A stretch of DNA of 64,000 nucleotides from Chloroflexota bacterium (GTDB taxonomy: Bacteria > Chloroflexota > Anaerolineae > Aggregatilineales > J027), in the NCBI GenBank assembly GCA_016234595.1, contig JACRBG010000051.1, forward strand, positions 124,001 through 188,000, written 5' to 3'. The notes beneath the pieces are model-generated. The model was not told where the DNA came from. It did not search any database and was given only the letters and a program-made list of their open reading frames with translations. How positions within the stretch are numbered: the first letter of the stretch is position 1; each line of letters begins with the position of its first letter. Positions 25,505-34,810 of the stretch are shown in pieces. The position numbers and the translations under genes were made by a program.

Positions 25505-26359
25505 ATGGGCCAACGGTCACAACTTCGCCAAACACCATTTCTCTGGCCCGTACTGATTGTGGTGGTTGGCGTTCTGCTGCTGCTCAATAACTATCTACTG
25601 CTATCGCTGGATGTCCTCAATTTTTGGCCTGTCTTGCTCATTTTTCTGGGTCTGCAACTGCTGTGGCGTGGTGATTTTGCCCTCAGTTGGCAGGCTCAGA
25701 CTTTCGGCATTACCCGTGGCAGCGTTCAAAGCGGGCTCGTCGAAATCAGTAGCGGCGAAATTGATGTCAAGCTCAAAGCCCTTACCAAACCCGGTCGTCT
25801 GGCGGCTGGACAATACACTGCCCGTTCTCGCCCCAATTTGAATGTCCGCAACAATCGAGCTTCCCTGACACTGCGACGTGGCAATACATGGTTATTCTCA
25901 TTGGCCGATTGGGATGTCAATCTTGCCCCCGATTTGCCGTGGGCACTACTTGCCAGTTCACACATTGGGCAGCTTGAACTTGATTTACGCGGCCTCGACA
26001 TCAGTCGGGCTTACATGGCTTCTGGTTTTGGTGATTTACGCATCGTCGCGCCGGATCGCCCCGCTGGCCCCATCTTGGCCCGTTCAACTTTTGGGGATGT
26101 CCGCCTTGCTGTACCTGAACATGTCCCAGCCATTATCCATGTTCAAAGTGGCCCGTTTTGCCGCATCATCCGTCATTCCCGCCAATTCCGCCAAAAACCC
26201 GACCAAACCATTGTCACAGCCGCCTACGAACCCGATCAACCAGCGATTGAAATTACCCTTGCCAGCACCTTTGGCAATATCCACTTAATGAGTACCCCCG
26301 CCCGCATGTTGGGACAAGCTGAGGATGACGCCCCGGCCCCTGATTACGACGAGCAATAA
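25505..26359 (+). CDS. LiaF-like membrane protein (DUF5668 and toast-rack type)
   Basis: The 284-residue product has two short helices near the N-terminus (about 13-55), carrying the LiaF/DUF5668 pattern FLWPVLIVVVGVLLLLNN and NFWPVLLIFLGLQLLWRGD. The rest is beta-rich with repeated strands (SGEIDVKL, SGFGDLRIVAP, STFGDVRLAVP, STFGNIHLM), the toast-rack fold of the adhesin/LiaF families. Such proteins sense envelope stress in Firmicutes. It lies 13 bases after the sigma gene, so it is probably on the same transcript. Confidence 0.75.
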   Translation: MGQRSQLRQTPFLWPVLIVVVGVLLLLNNYLLLSLDVLNFWPVLLIFLGLQLLWRGDFALSWQAQTFGITRGSVQSGLVEISSGEIDVKLKALTKPGRLAAGQYTARSRPNLNVRNNRASLTLRRGNTWLFSLADWDVNLAPDLPWALLASSHIGQLELDLRGLDISRAYMASGFGDLRIVAPDRPAGPILARSTFGDVRLAVPEHVPAIIHVQSGPFCRIIRHSRQFRQKPDQTIVTAAYEPDQPAIEITLASTFGNIHLMSTPARMLGQAEDDAPAPDYDEQ

Positions 26360-26513
26360 GTAATAGCCTTTGTTTTTTAGAATTTTGACCGATTTTTTGT
26401 GGTTGGTTGTGATTTTTTGCCCAATTTCACCCCACTAATCCTCAACGGTTCACGCTTAGAAGCCAATTCTGCGCTACAATACGGCGTACACAGGACAAAA
26501 CGCTTATTAAACC

Positions 26514-27818
26514 ATGACCACTCCCGAACAACCAACCAGCCCCAGCAATGGGCAAACCCTAGCTACGAGCATCAACCCGGAAACCTTTAAGGCTATCGGG
26601 CGAAACCGTTCATTCCTAGCCTTGCTGATTGGGCAATGGGCTTCATTTTTTGGCGACCAATTTACCATCATCGCTACCCTCCCCGTCATCCATAAACTGA
26701 GCGGCGGCAATGCCCTTGCTACTGCTGCCATGCCGATTTGTTTGGCCCTGCCACGTATCTTTTTTGGCTTGGTTGGCGGCGTTTTAGTAGATCGGTTTGA
26801 CCGTAAAAAGCTAATGCTGGCAAGTGAGGCTATTCGTGGCACGCTCATGATGCTGCTTGTTTTTGCCAGCCGTGATGCAGCCTATCTGTGGATGTTTTAT
26901 TTTGTCGCTCTCGGTCAAGGGTTTGTAGCGACGCTGTTCTATCCGGCCCGTTCGGCGGTCTTGCCCATTATTTTGACCCGTCAAGAACTGGCTATTGCCA
27001 ACGCCCTGCTCAACATGGGTGTGGTCATGGCGCTAATTTTTGGTAGTCTAATGGCTGGGGTCACAGTAGAGTTGATCGGCCCACAGTGGGCTTTTGCGAT
27101 TGACGCCAGCAGTTATTATATTTCCGGCCTCACCATCCTTTTTATCGTCCTTCCCAGACGTACCATCCAACCCGTCGGGTCAGCCCAACAGGTTTGGCAT
27201 GAGCTCAAAGAGGGTCTGATCTATGTGTGGAAGACCCGTTCAATACGGTATATTATGGCGTTATCCGTAGCCATTGCTTTGGGGCTTGGGGGTACGCTCA
27301 TTCTCACCCTCGACTATTTACAAAACCAACTTCAAGTGGGGACTAGTCAATTTGGCCTAGTGATTGCGGTGCTAGGACTTGGCATTATATTAGGCGGGGC
27401 CATTCTGAAAAAACTATCAGGCGCCTTACCGACTAATCGCCTTGTCGCGCTTGCCATTTCGGTCAACGGCCTAGCCTTGTCATTTTTTGTAATTCAGCCG
27501 CCGCTGATTATTGTCTTGGGTCTCGCGGCGATTATCGGCTTTAGTTTTGTGGTTTCGCGTGCTGTCCTAGGCACCTTGACCCAAGCCATTCCGCCCGATT
27601 CTTTACAAGGCCGGGTGCAAGGCGCTTTCGATCTTGTGTTCCAGTCGCCGTTTGTACTTTCGATTGGTTTAGCCGGAGCCATGCTTGGTATTTTGCCTGT
27701 ACAGACAGTGTTTTTTTGTTATGGTATGATGTTGATATTGACCGCCTACCTTGCACTTCGCTTGTTGCAAGGCATTGATGAAGTAGTCTATGCAGATCGC
27801 ACCAGTGTTGAGCTCTAA
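26514..27818 (+). CDS. MFS transporter (MFS_3-type exporter)
   Basis: The 434-residue product has 12 predicted membrane helices and the major facilitator loop motif DRFDRKKLMLASE between helices 2 and 3. The central loop carries QVWHELKEGLIYVWKTRSIRYIM, characteristic of the EntS/MFS_3 exporters. It would pump out a small hydrophobic compound or drug using the proton gradient. No ribosome-binding site is obvious before the ATG; a response regulator gene follows 57 bases downstream on the same strand. Confidence 0.87.
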   Translation: MTTPEQPTSPSNGQTLATSINPETFKAIGRNRSFLALLIGQWASFFGDQFTIIATLPVIHKLSGGNALATAAMPICLALPRIFFGLVGGVLVDRFDRKKLMLASEAIRGTLMMLLVFASRDAAYLWMFYFVALGQGFVATLFYPARSAVLPIILTRQELAIANALLNMGVVMALIFGSLMAGVTVELIGPQWAFAIDASSYYISGLTILFIVLPRRTIQPVGSAQQVWHELKEGLIYVWKTRSIRYIMALSVAIALGLGGTLILTLDYLQNQLQVGTSQFGLVIAVLGLGIILGGAILKKLSGALPTNRLVALAISVNGLALSFFVIQPPLIIVLGLAAIIGFSFVVSRAVLGTLTQAIPPDSLQGRVQGAFDLVFQSPFVLSIGLAGAMLGILPVQTVFFCYGMMLILTAYLALRLLQGIDEVVYADRTSVEL

Positions 27819-27875
27819 TTTGCCGATGATCTGCGGATGAAATGAGATGAGATGATGAGGAAGGCAGAAAATCCT

Positions 27876-28262
27876 ATGCCCAGATTATTGATTGTGGATG
27901 ACGAAGTCGCCACGGTAGACATGCTCTCCACCTATTTAAAATTGCTCGGCCACGAACCCTTTGGCGCTTATAACGGTACCGATGGCTTGGTCTTGGTCGA
28001 AGTCGAAAAGCCCGATTTGTTAATCCTTGACCTGATGATGCCTGATATTGATGGTTTTGAGGTTTGTAAACGAGTTCGCGCTCATTCCGATTTTGCCACA
28101 CTGCCTGTCGTCATTATCTCGGCCCGTACCGATAAAGATGCCATCGAGAAGGCTTTAGGGCTTGGGGCCAATGCCTATCTCACCAAACCAATCGAACTCG
28201 GCAAGCTCTCGCGCGAGATCAAACAACTGCTTCAAAAGAAGACAGATGAGCCAGCGGTCTAA
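27876..28262 (+). CDS. Stand-alone response regulator receiver protein (1)
   Basis: The start is placed at 27876 (MPRLLIVDDE), with GAGGAAGG 11 bases upstream; the frame is open to 27852. The 128-residue product is a single receiver domain: acidic pair in IVDDE, phosphate acceptor Asp in ILDLMMPD, Ser/Thr position in VIISAR and conserved Lys in YLTKPIE. It has no output domain, so it acts through protein contacts. No cognate kinase gene adjoins it. Confidence 0.9.
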   Translation: MPRLLIVDDEVATVDMLSTYLKLLGHEPFGAYNGTDGLVLVEVEKPDLLILDLMMPDIDGFEVCKRVRAHSDFATLPVVIISARTDKDAIEKALGLGANAYLTKPIELGKLSREIKQLLQKKTDEPAV

Positions 28263-28332
28263 CGACAAAATTCGTTTACTTGAATTTTTCATTAAATTAA
28301 ATGAAAACTGGTCATAAGATGAAGATTCCCCA

Positions 28333-28341
28333 TGTTATAAT
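28333..28341 (+). promoter_or_regulatory. Extended -10 promoter of receiver gene 2
   Basis: TGTTATAAT (28333-28341) is a perfect TGnTATAAT extended -10 box, about 90 bases before the start at 28430. There is no good -35 at the right distance, which extended -10 promoters tolerate. Confidence 0.4.
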
Positions 28342-28429
28342 AAATCTGCATTAGGGGATTTGCTCTATAACTGCCAGCCCATAAATTTTGAACCTACTTA
28401 CTTGGCAGTACTGTTAAAGAGGTGGTTTT

Positions 28430-28819
28430 ATGGCATCATCAGTAACAATTCTTATTGTAGATGACTTGTCAGACATGCGGACGCTCATGAACCTGACACT
28501 CAAGCGCAATGGGTGGAACGTCCTAGAAGCACGCGACGGCCAAGAAGCCATTGATGTTGCACGCCAACACCAACCAACCATCGTGGTCATGGATTATGAC
28601 ATGCCGACCAAAAATGGCGCGGAAGCCTGTCGAGAAATCACTTCCGACCCCAGCACCGCTCATATTCCCGTTATTGTCTATACCGGGCACGCCTCCGCCC
28701 ACATCAAAGAAGAATCGTACAAGGCGGGTGCGAAGCAGTTTTTGGTTAAACCCATTACACCCAGCCAAATGCGCCAAGAAATCCAAAATCTACTGAACGG
28801 CTCCAACCTAGACCACTAG
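28430..28819 (+). CDS. Stand-alone response regulator receiver protein (2)
   Basis: The 129-residue product is a receiver domain only, with the acidic pair in LIVDDLSD, acceptor Asp in VVMDYDMPT, Thr in VIVYTGHAS and Lys in FLVKPIT. The domain order and size match CheY-like single-domain regulators. AAAGAGGTGG lies ahead of the ATG at 28430. It converges with the penicillin-binding protein gene, overlapping it by four bases. It is not a close copy of the receiver at 27876. Confidence 0.9.
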   Translation: MASSVTILIVDDLSDMRTLMNLTLKRNGWNVLEARDGQEAIDVARQHQPTIVVMDYDMPTKNGAEACREITSDPSTAHIPVIVYTGHASAHIKEESYKAGAKQFLVKPITPSQMRQEIQNLLNGSNLDH

Positions 28820-31800
28820 GGAACCAACTGCACCGTGATGCGTTCGCTTTCCGCCTGATTGCCTGCTGCATCTTTCACCACAGCCCAAAAAGTTGCTTCC
28901 CCGGTCTTGGTAATTTCCCAGCGTGACAAATACGACCCCTCAGTAGTAGTTGCAACCAATTCGCCATCCACATAAAACTCAACCGAGCTAACCTGATTAG
29001 CGTCCGAGGCCTCGGCTTGCAATTCCACAAAAACATCGCGTTGGGCGCTGTATGTTTTGCCTACTTCCAATGAAACTAGTCGTACAACGGGTGGGGTGTT
29101 ATCCACAACCACCTCGCGGTTGGCTACTTCGATACTGGTATTTTTGCGGGCCAGTGTCAAACGAATCGTATACAACCCATCAGGCACATTGCGGGTGTTC
29201 CATGTCCCCAAGACAATACCCGTTCCGCCTTCAGTTTGGCTGTTCCCAATTTGCTGCCACGATTGCGGTGGCGATCCAGCTCCAAAATCCAATTGAAAAT
29301 AATCAATGGCTTGGTCGCTTGTTTCGCGTTGAGCAGGCAGCAGGCCATCATCCGCATTACCAAGCACATCCACCGTGCCACTGACATAGTCAAATTGGGC
29401 GGGTTCGGTAATCACCACTGGCCCAATCACCACTGAAGTCGAGGTGTCGTACACCGTCGGCGGCAATTCAATCGAGGGGTTGTTCTGCGCCCATGCCATC
29501 AATTCACGCGGGAAATTAAAATAGACTTTTTCGGCCACACATTCTTTCGGTGAATAAACAGTGGCAAGCGTGTTGTTACAGAAATTCACTTCGACGGTGG
29601 TGTAATAGGTATCCACCTGATAGGGGCTGTAATCAATGCCCGACGCTGGATTGGCATAGAAGATTTCGCTATAGGCGGGGCAATTTTGATTGGGCAGCAT
29701 CCCCGACCAGCGGCATACCATTTTTTCAATAACTGTATCGGGTTTTGTCCATGTCTCGACGGGCTGCTGCTCACGGGCATGAATATATTCCATGACCGCG
29801 TGCCAAATGGGAGCCGCCCCCATATGCCCTGTTACATCCCCCATACCCTGATTATCATTGTTCCCGACCCAAATGCCGGTGGTATATTGCGGGGTATAGC
29901 CAATCGTCCAACTGTCGCGGAAATTATCGCTGGTGCCTGTCTTAACCGCTGCTGGACGAGTCAATTCCATCGCGTTACCACGCCCAAAAGCAGGCCACCG
30001 CGCTTCGTTGTCTGACAAAATATTCGTCATCATATAGGCCATACCCGGTTCCAAGATGGCCCGACGATCAAATGTCCCTTCATCCTCGCTGTACTGCCAC
30101 AAAATCTTGCCATCGCGGTCTTCAATTCGCAAAATTGAAACTGGGTTCAACTGCCGATAGCCAATTCGGGCATCTTCGGGCGGCACAGGTGATCCAACCA
30201 TCGTCCCCAAATTATCGAGGACATTATAGGCATAAGTCATATCCAGCAAACTCGCCTCAGCCGTTCCTAGCGCCAGTGATAGGCCATAACTGCTTAACCC
30301 ATCCGTCATTGAATTAATGCCCATACTGTGGGCGGTGGTCAACACACGGCTCATCCCGACCCAATTCATAATCTCAACAGCGGGAATATTATAAGAATTC
30401 GCCAATGCCTCTCGTACACTGACAGGCCCATGATATTGCAGGTCAATATTTTCTGGGATATACGGTTCTGGCCCACCTGTATCAAACTCGGTGCGCACAT
30501 CATACAACATCGTTGCAGGCGTCACGACCGTATTGTTATCTATCGGATTGAAGAACGCCGTTAGGTAGACAAAGGGCTTAAAGGTCGAAGCAGGTTGACG
30601 CATCGCCAGCGCCGAATTGTAATTCCCATCAATGCCCTCGTTCCAATAATCCACACTGCCCAACATGGCTAAGATTTCACCTGTCTTAGCATTGAGCACC
30701 ACCCCCGCTGCATTGGTCACAGTGCGCGGTTTCAGTAACTCATCAGGCGACAAGGACGGCAAATATTGCGCCGCGATACACTCCCCGCCTGCATTCGTGT
30801 TATGCACAAAATTCGGGTCCCCCCCCGCCAACCGACTCACATGGGTACGGGCCGCACATTCCAATTGCCGCTGCAAATCTAAATCGAGCGTCGTATAAAT
30901 CCGTAGGCCGTCGCGTGACACCATGCGTGAGCCATCCAGCCCCATATCATTCAAAATTGCTTCAGCCTCACGGCGGGCATACAGGGCAAAATGTGGCGCG
31001 GAGATGTTAAAGCGTTGCGCAAAAGATTTGATAATCACGGGCTGGGCCAGCGCATCATCGGCCTGCTGACGCGAGACATAGCCCTCGGTCACCATTGTAT
31101 CCAGCACTACTTTTTGACGTTCACGCGAGGCTTCGGGGTTATCAATCGGATTCAGCAGCGGGTATTGCGGAATCGCCGCCAAGAGGGCTGCTTCGGCTAA
31201 CGTCAGGTTACGGGCAGGCTTATCAAAATAGACCCGCGAGGCCGCCTCCACCCCATAAGCCAAATTTCCATAAAAATTGGTATTGATATACCACTCTAAA
31301 ATTTGATCTTTGCTATATAGGCGCGAAATTTCCGACGCCAAAATAATTTCTTTGAGTTTACGGTCAAACGACACATCATTACGTTCATCCGGTGGTATCA
31401 GCACATTTTTAACCAATTGTTGGGTGATGGTGCTGCCACCCTGCAATTGATCGCTTGTGGTATTGGCCCACACCGCCCGCAGCATCCCTTGCAAATCGAA
31501 ACCGGGGTTATCATAAAAGCTGGCATCTTCAATCGAGACTGTCGCTTTTAAGAAATAATCCGGCACTTCATCAATCGTAATATATTGCCGATCACCGCCG
31601 AGGGGGTCAATCACTTCATAAATCGAAAATTGTCCGCTGCGGTCATACAAAATCGTTGTATGGAACGTATCCGCTTGGGCATCCACAATCGAATCCGCCG
31701 GGGGCAACTGTCGTGCATAGACGGCGTACACCCCAACCCCTGTGCCCGCTGCGCCCACTGTCAGCACAATTGCCAAAATCAACAGCACAATGCTAGTTAA

Positions 31801-31893
31801 TCCAACATAGCGACCCAATTTGGTGGCACTTCCAGCCCGCTGTTGGCGGCGTTTGCGACGTTGACGAATAATCTGGGCAGTTCGGCGGCTCAT
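28816..31893 (-). CDS. Class A penicillin-binding protein (transglycosylase/transpeptidase)
   Basis: The start at 31893 (MSRRTAQIIRQRRKRRQQRA) has CAGGGA upstream; the frame is open to 32004. The 1025-residue bifunctional enzyme polymerises and crosslinks peptidoglycan. A membrane helix lies at about 35-60. The GT51 domain has Glu122 in SIEDASFYDNPGFD and QGGSTITQQLVKN. The transpeptidase has Ser436 in STFK, SYN at 500 and KTGT at 651. Two Ig-like domains (about 827-929 and 933-1025) follow, the first resembling the outer domain of the protein encoded at 40010. The His usually found in EDxxFYxHxG is Asn here. Confidence 0.93.
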   Translation of the reverse strand: MSRRTAQIIRQRRKRRQQRAGSATKLGRYVGLTSIVLLILAIVLTVGAAGTGVGVYAVYARQLPPADSIVDAQADTFHTTILYDRSGQFSIYEVIDPLGGDRQYITIDEVPDYFLKATVSIEDASFYDNPGFDLQGMLRAVWANTTSDQLQGGSTITQQLVKNVLIPPDERNDVSFDRKLKEIILASEISRLYSKDQILEWYINTNFYGNLAYGVEAASRVYFDKPARNLTLAEAALLAAIPQYPLLNPIDNPEASRERQKVVLDTMVTEGYVSRQQADDALAQPVIIKSFAQRFNISAPHFALYARREAEAILNDMGLDGSRMVSRDGLRIYTTLDLDLQRQLECAARTHVSRLAGGDPNFVHNTNAGGECIAAQYLPSLSPDELLKPRTVTNAAGVVLNAKTGEILAMLGSVDYWNEGIDGNYNSALAMRQPASTFKPFVYLTAFFNPIDNNTVVTPATMLYDVRTEFDTGGPEPYIPENIDLQYHGPVSVREALANSYNIPAVEIMNWVGMSRVLTTAHSMGINSMTDGLSSYGLSLALGTAEASLLDMTYAYNVLDNLGTMVGSPVPPEDARIGYRQLNPVSILRIEDRDGKILWQYSEDEGTFDRRAILEPGMAYMMTNILSDNEARWPAFGRGNAMELTRPAAVKTGTSDNFRDSWTIGYTPQYTTGIWVGNNDNQGMGDVTGHMGAAPIWHAVMEYIHAREQQPVETWTKPDTVIEKMVCRWSGMLPNQNCPAYSEIFYANPASGIDYSPYQVDTYYTTVEVNFCNNTLATVYSPKECVAEKVYFNFPRELMAWAQNNPSIELPPTVYDTSTSVVIGPVVITEPAQFDYVSGTVDVLGNADDGLLPAQRETSDQAIDYFQLDFGAGSPPQSWQQIGNSQTEGGTGIVLGTWNTRNVPDGLYTIRLTLARKNTSIEVANREVVVDNTPPVVRLVSLEVGKTYSAQRDVFVELQAEASDANQVSSVEFYVDGELVATTTEGSYLSRWEITKTGEATFWAVVKDAAGNQAESERITVQLVP

Positions 31894-32116
31894 CTTACAA
31901 ATTTCCCTGCTAATTCCCAACCAATTTACGTTTTGCCAGTGGCGATAATAGCACGGGCCCGAGTCCGACTGCAAACAGGGTGGCTTTTTCCAATCCATTT
32001 TCAAACGGGTCTAGCATCTTGAAACCCCCAATTTGAGGGCGGTTGGCGAGGGCGCAAATAGGGGTATACTTTTAAATGAACTACAAAATTCGCCTCCAAA
32101 CAGGGAGAGAAATTTT

Positions 32117-32905
32117 ATGGAAGTTGTACTTGTATGTTGTGGGTCAGTCCTTGTGGCAGGCCTGCTTTATTTGTTTTCAGGCTTTCGCATTGTTAATGAA
32201 TATGAGCGGGGTGTTGTTTTTCGTTTGGGGCGCATCACCAAAGGTGCCCGTGGGCCGGGCTGGTTTTTCATTCTCCCCGGTCTAGAACGGATGCTTGTTG
32301 TTGATTTGCGGGTGATTACGCTGGACGTTCCCTCACAGGAATGTATCAGCCGCGACAATGTGACCTTGCGGGTGAACGCCGTCGTCTATTATCGTGTGAT
32401 CGACCCCATCAAAGCCGTCATCACCATTAAAAACTATAATGTTGCCACCTTGCAAATCGCTCAAACTACCTTACGCAGCATCATTGGTCAGCATGAACTT
32501 GACCAATTGCTCTCGCAGCGGGAAAGAATCAATGAAGAATTACAAAAAGTCATTGATGAGCAAACCGAGCCGTGGGGTATCAAAGTGAGCGTAGTCGAGA
32601 TCAAAGACGTGGAATTGCCGCAATCCATGCAGCGTGTTATGGCCCGTCAAGCCGAAGCCGACCGTGAACGCCGCGCCAAAATTATTCATGCCGAAGGTGA
32701 ATTCCAAGCAGCTATTCAACTTCGACAGGCGGCCCAAGAAATGTCGAACGAGCCCATTTCGCTACAACTGCGTTATCTACAAACTCTAACCGAAATCGCG
32801 GTGGAGAAGAATTCGACCATTCTCTTCCCCATTCCCATTGATCTTTTGGAAGCTTTCATAAATCGAGGGAGTAGCAAAGGCCGTACCACTCCTCCAGAAG
32901 ATTAA
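32117..32905 (+). CDS. Stomatin-like SPFH/band 7 protein
   Basis: The ATG at 32117 (MEVVLVCCGSVLVAG) follows CAGGGAGAG; the frame is open to 32033 but no site supports that. The 262-residue product has an N-terminal hairpin membrane segment (4-22), the SPFH domain starting at IVNEYERGVVFRLGRI, and the slipin marker RVNAVVYYRVIDP. The C-terminal part is a helical coiled region (RQAEADRERRAKIIHAEGEF). It would organise membrane microdomains; no NfeD-like partner is next to it. It converges with the HEAT-repeat gene at a zero-base gap. Confidence 0.87.
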   Translation: MEVVLVCCGSVLVAGLLYLFSGFRIVNEYERGVVFRLGRITKGARGPGWFFILPGLERMLVVDLRVITLDVPSQECISRDNVTLRVNAVVYYRVIDPIKAVITIKNYNVATLQIAQTTLRSIIGQHELDQLLSQRERINEELQKVIDEQTEPWGIKVSVVEIKDVELPQSMQRVMARQAEADRERRAKIIHAEGEFQAAIQLRQAAQEMSNEPISLQLRYLQTLTEIAVEKNSTILFPIPIDLLEAFINRGSSKGRTTPPED

Positions 32906-34057
32906 TTATTCCAGCGGAATTTCGTCATCATCTGAGGGGGTGGCCTCATCCATTTGGTCGTCCACCCCTTCAGATCCATCTTCCTCATCAAATAGCGAAC
33001 CACCACCCGGCGAGGCTTCCATCGAAAGTTGATTTAGGGCAGCTTCGGCGGCGGCTAATGCAGGAGAAAGCGTTTCCTCCTCGGCCTCCCCTTTATCATC
33101 CATATTCGTTTGCAAGTTCTCTAATTTGATGGCGGGCATCCTAACAACAGTATCATCTTTTTCACTGGCACTCCCAACCCCGGCAAGTCGTCCCATCAGC
33201 CCTGAAGGTGCCTCGGTCGCATCCAAGACAGCCTCAACCGTAGACATGGCGGGCATTGTTTCTTCTTCTCCGCCGTCTTTTTCGGGTAGCGGGGCGGTTT
33301 TGCCTTGCTCTTGTTTCGACCGATATTCAGACACTGCTTTTAACGCACGCGGATTATTGAAGCGGCCCAACGAATCTGCCGCTGTATTTCGCACCCACGC
33401 ATGTTCGTCCTCTAGGCACTTAATCAACGGCCCAGTCGCCCATGTCGCGTTCAGTTGACCCAGCACGGCTGCTGCATTATGCCGTACCCGCCAATTATTT
33501 TTACGTAGAGCCGCCAACAACGTTACCACTGCCGGAGCACTTTTCAACTCCAACAGCGCTTCGGCGGACGCAAGGCGTACCTCATCCGCTACAACGGGGT
33601 TACGAAATACAGTAACCAATGGTTCGGTTGCTCGTTGGTCACCAATTTGCCCCAATGCACGGGCAGCACGGATGACATCTTCAATGCGTGGACTAGCCAG
33701 CATTTCAATGAGACCGGGCACGTTTTGATTCTCTATTAGACTTTCAACGAGGGTATCTTGATCCAAGTATTCAATAGCCGCCGCAAGGTGATCGCGCACA
33801 TCAGGATTACGCTCTCGTTCCAATGCCCGCGCCAGCGCAAACACCGCTTCAGGGTTCCCCAGCACGCGCAGGGCCGCCGCCGAACGTTTGCGAATATCCG
33901 GGTCCAGATGTTGCAATGCTGCGATGAGACCTTTGATGTCTTTTTCCGCTTGGAGTTTCCAAATATTGGGACGCCGATTCACGGATGCCGCCTTTAATAG
34001 TGGGTCAACCAGATAATCTATTATAGTATGGGGGCGTTGTTTTTGGCGATTATACAC
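32906..34057 (-). CDS. HEAT-repeat protein with acidic tail
   Basis: The 383-residue cytoplasmic protein has about five HEAT or PBS-lyase-type helical repeats (residues 40-245), for example PDIRKRSAAALRVLGNPEAV, RIEDVIRAARALGQIGDQRA, NWRVRHNAAAVLGQLNATWA and HAWVRNTAADSLGRFNNPRA. Residues 250-383 are low-complexity and strongly acidic. Such proteins are scaffolds or helpers of bilin lyases; there is no sign of pigment genes here. The function is unknown. The next gene on the plus strand is divergent from it by 108 bases. Confidence 0.75.
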   Translation of the reverse strand: MYNRQKQRPHTIIDYLVDPLLKAASVNRRPNIWKLQAEKDIKGLIAALQHLDPDIRKRSAAALRVLGNPEAVFALARALERERNPDVRDHLAAAIEYLDQDTLVESLIENQNVPGLIEMLASPRIEDVIRAARALGQIGDQRATEPLVTVFRNPVVADEVRLASAEALLELKSAPAVVTLLAALRKNNWRVRHNAAAVLGQLNATWATGPLIKCLEDEHAWVRNTAADSLGRFNNPRALKAVSEYRSKQEQGKTAPLPEKDGGEEETMPAMSTVEAVLDATEAPSGLMGRLAGVGSASEKDDTVVRMPAIKLENLQTNMDDKGEAEEETLSPALAAAEAALNQLSMEASPGGGSLFDEEDGSEGVDDQMDEATPSDDDEIPLE

Positions 34058-34165
34058 AGACGCTGGGTCTGTTGTCTAGCAACCCGCCCCACGATTGTGC
34101 TATCCTGTAGATTGTCCGCCCACTTCCAGTAAAAAAATAGGGAAAGTCAGGGAGAGGGAAAAATA

Positions 34166-34672
34166 ATGCTTAATAGTGAAACTAGCTTGATAGCCATTTT
34201 TAAATCACGCCAAGAAGTCATGCACGCTGTTGACCAATTGACCGAAGTGGATTTGATGGAAATCAGCCGTACCGCCGTCGTAGCCCGTGATAAAAACGGT
34301 TCTACTGTTGTCGTTGGCAGTCATCTAACCCCCGAAGAAGCTGGCTTCATTGGTGGCCTTGCTGGGGCACTCATATTGGCATTTTGGACCAACCAAATTG
34401 GCTTTTTTGATTCAGCCCATTTGTTTACCTTTGTCATCTTGTTGTTAGCCGCTCTGTTGGGAGCGCTCATGGGATACCTCATTGGCCGCTCCATCGCGAG
34501 TGCTGTATCGTTTGGTTCGCGTCATCCCCAAGTCGAAGCCGCTGCCGAGCATCTTAAATTCGGTGAAGCTGCCTTGATTGTCGAGGTGGAAACCCCCGAA
34601 GCTCTCAACCAACTCCGTCGTGAACTCGAACATTTCGATGCGGAAGTTTTGGAACACCCCACTCAGTCATAA
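34166..34672 (+). CDS. DUF1269-like membrane protein
   Basis: The 168-residue product has an N-terminal domain beginning LIAIFKSRQEVMHAVDQLTE and carrying DLMEISRTAVVARDKNG, then a glycine-rich membrane hairpin (about 70-115, GGLAGALILAFW and AALLGALMGYLIGRSIA) and a C-terminal domain with AALIVEVETPEALNQLRREL. This is the DUF1269 or general stress protein layout. The ATG has GGGAGAGGG upstream. The role is unknown. Confidence 0.7.
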   Translation: MLNSETSLIAIFKSRQEVMHAVDQLTEVDLMEISRTAVVARDKNGSTVVVGSHLTPEEAGFIGGLAGALILAFWTNQIGFFDSAHLFTFVILLLAALLGALMGYLIGRSIASAVSFGSRHPQVEAAAEHLKFGEAALIVEVETPEALNQLRRELEHFDAEVLEHPTQS

Positions 34673-34701
34673 CCCCCACAGCTTGAAAACTATTCCGATA
34701 A

Positions 34702-34735
34702 GCCCGTTAATTTATTTTGACGGGCCTATTTGACT
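34702..34735 (+). terminator. Terminator after the DUF1269-like gene
   Basis: GCCCGTTAA (34702-34710) pairs with TTGACGGGC (34717-34725) with one G-T pair, then CTATTTGACTTT. It sits 30 bases after the stop. Confidence 0.7.
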
Positions 34736-34810
34736 TTGCAGCCCATTTCCCTTAAAACATTACGAGGTGGGGAAAACATATTCTCGCATGTTTGAAGGAG
34801 ATTTTCATTT

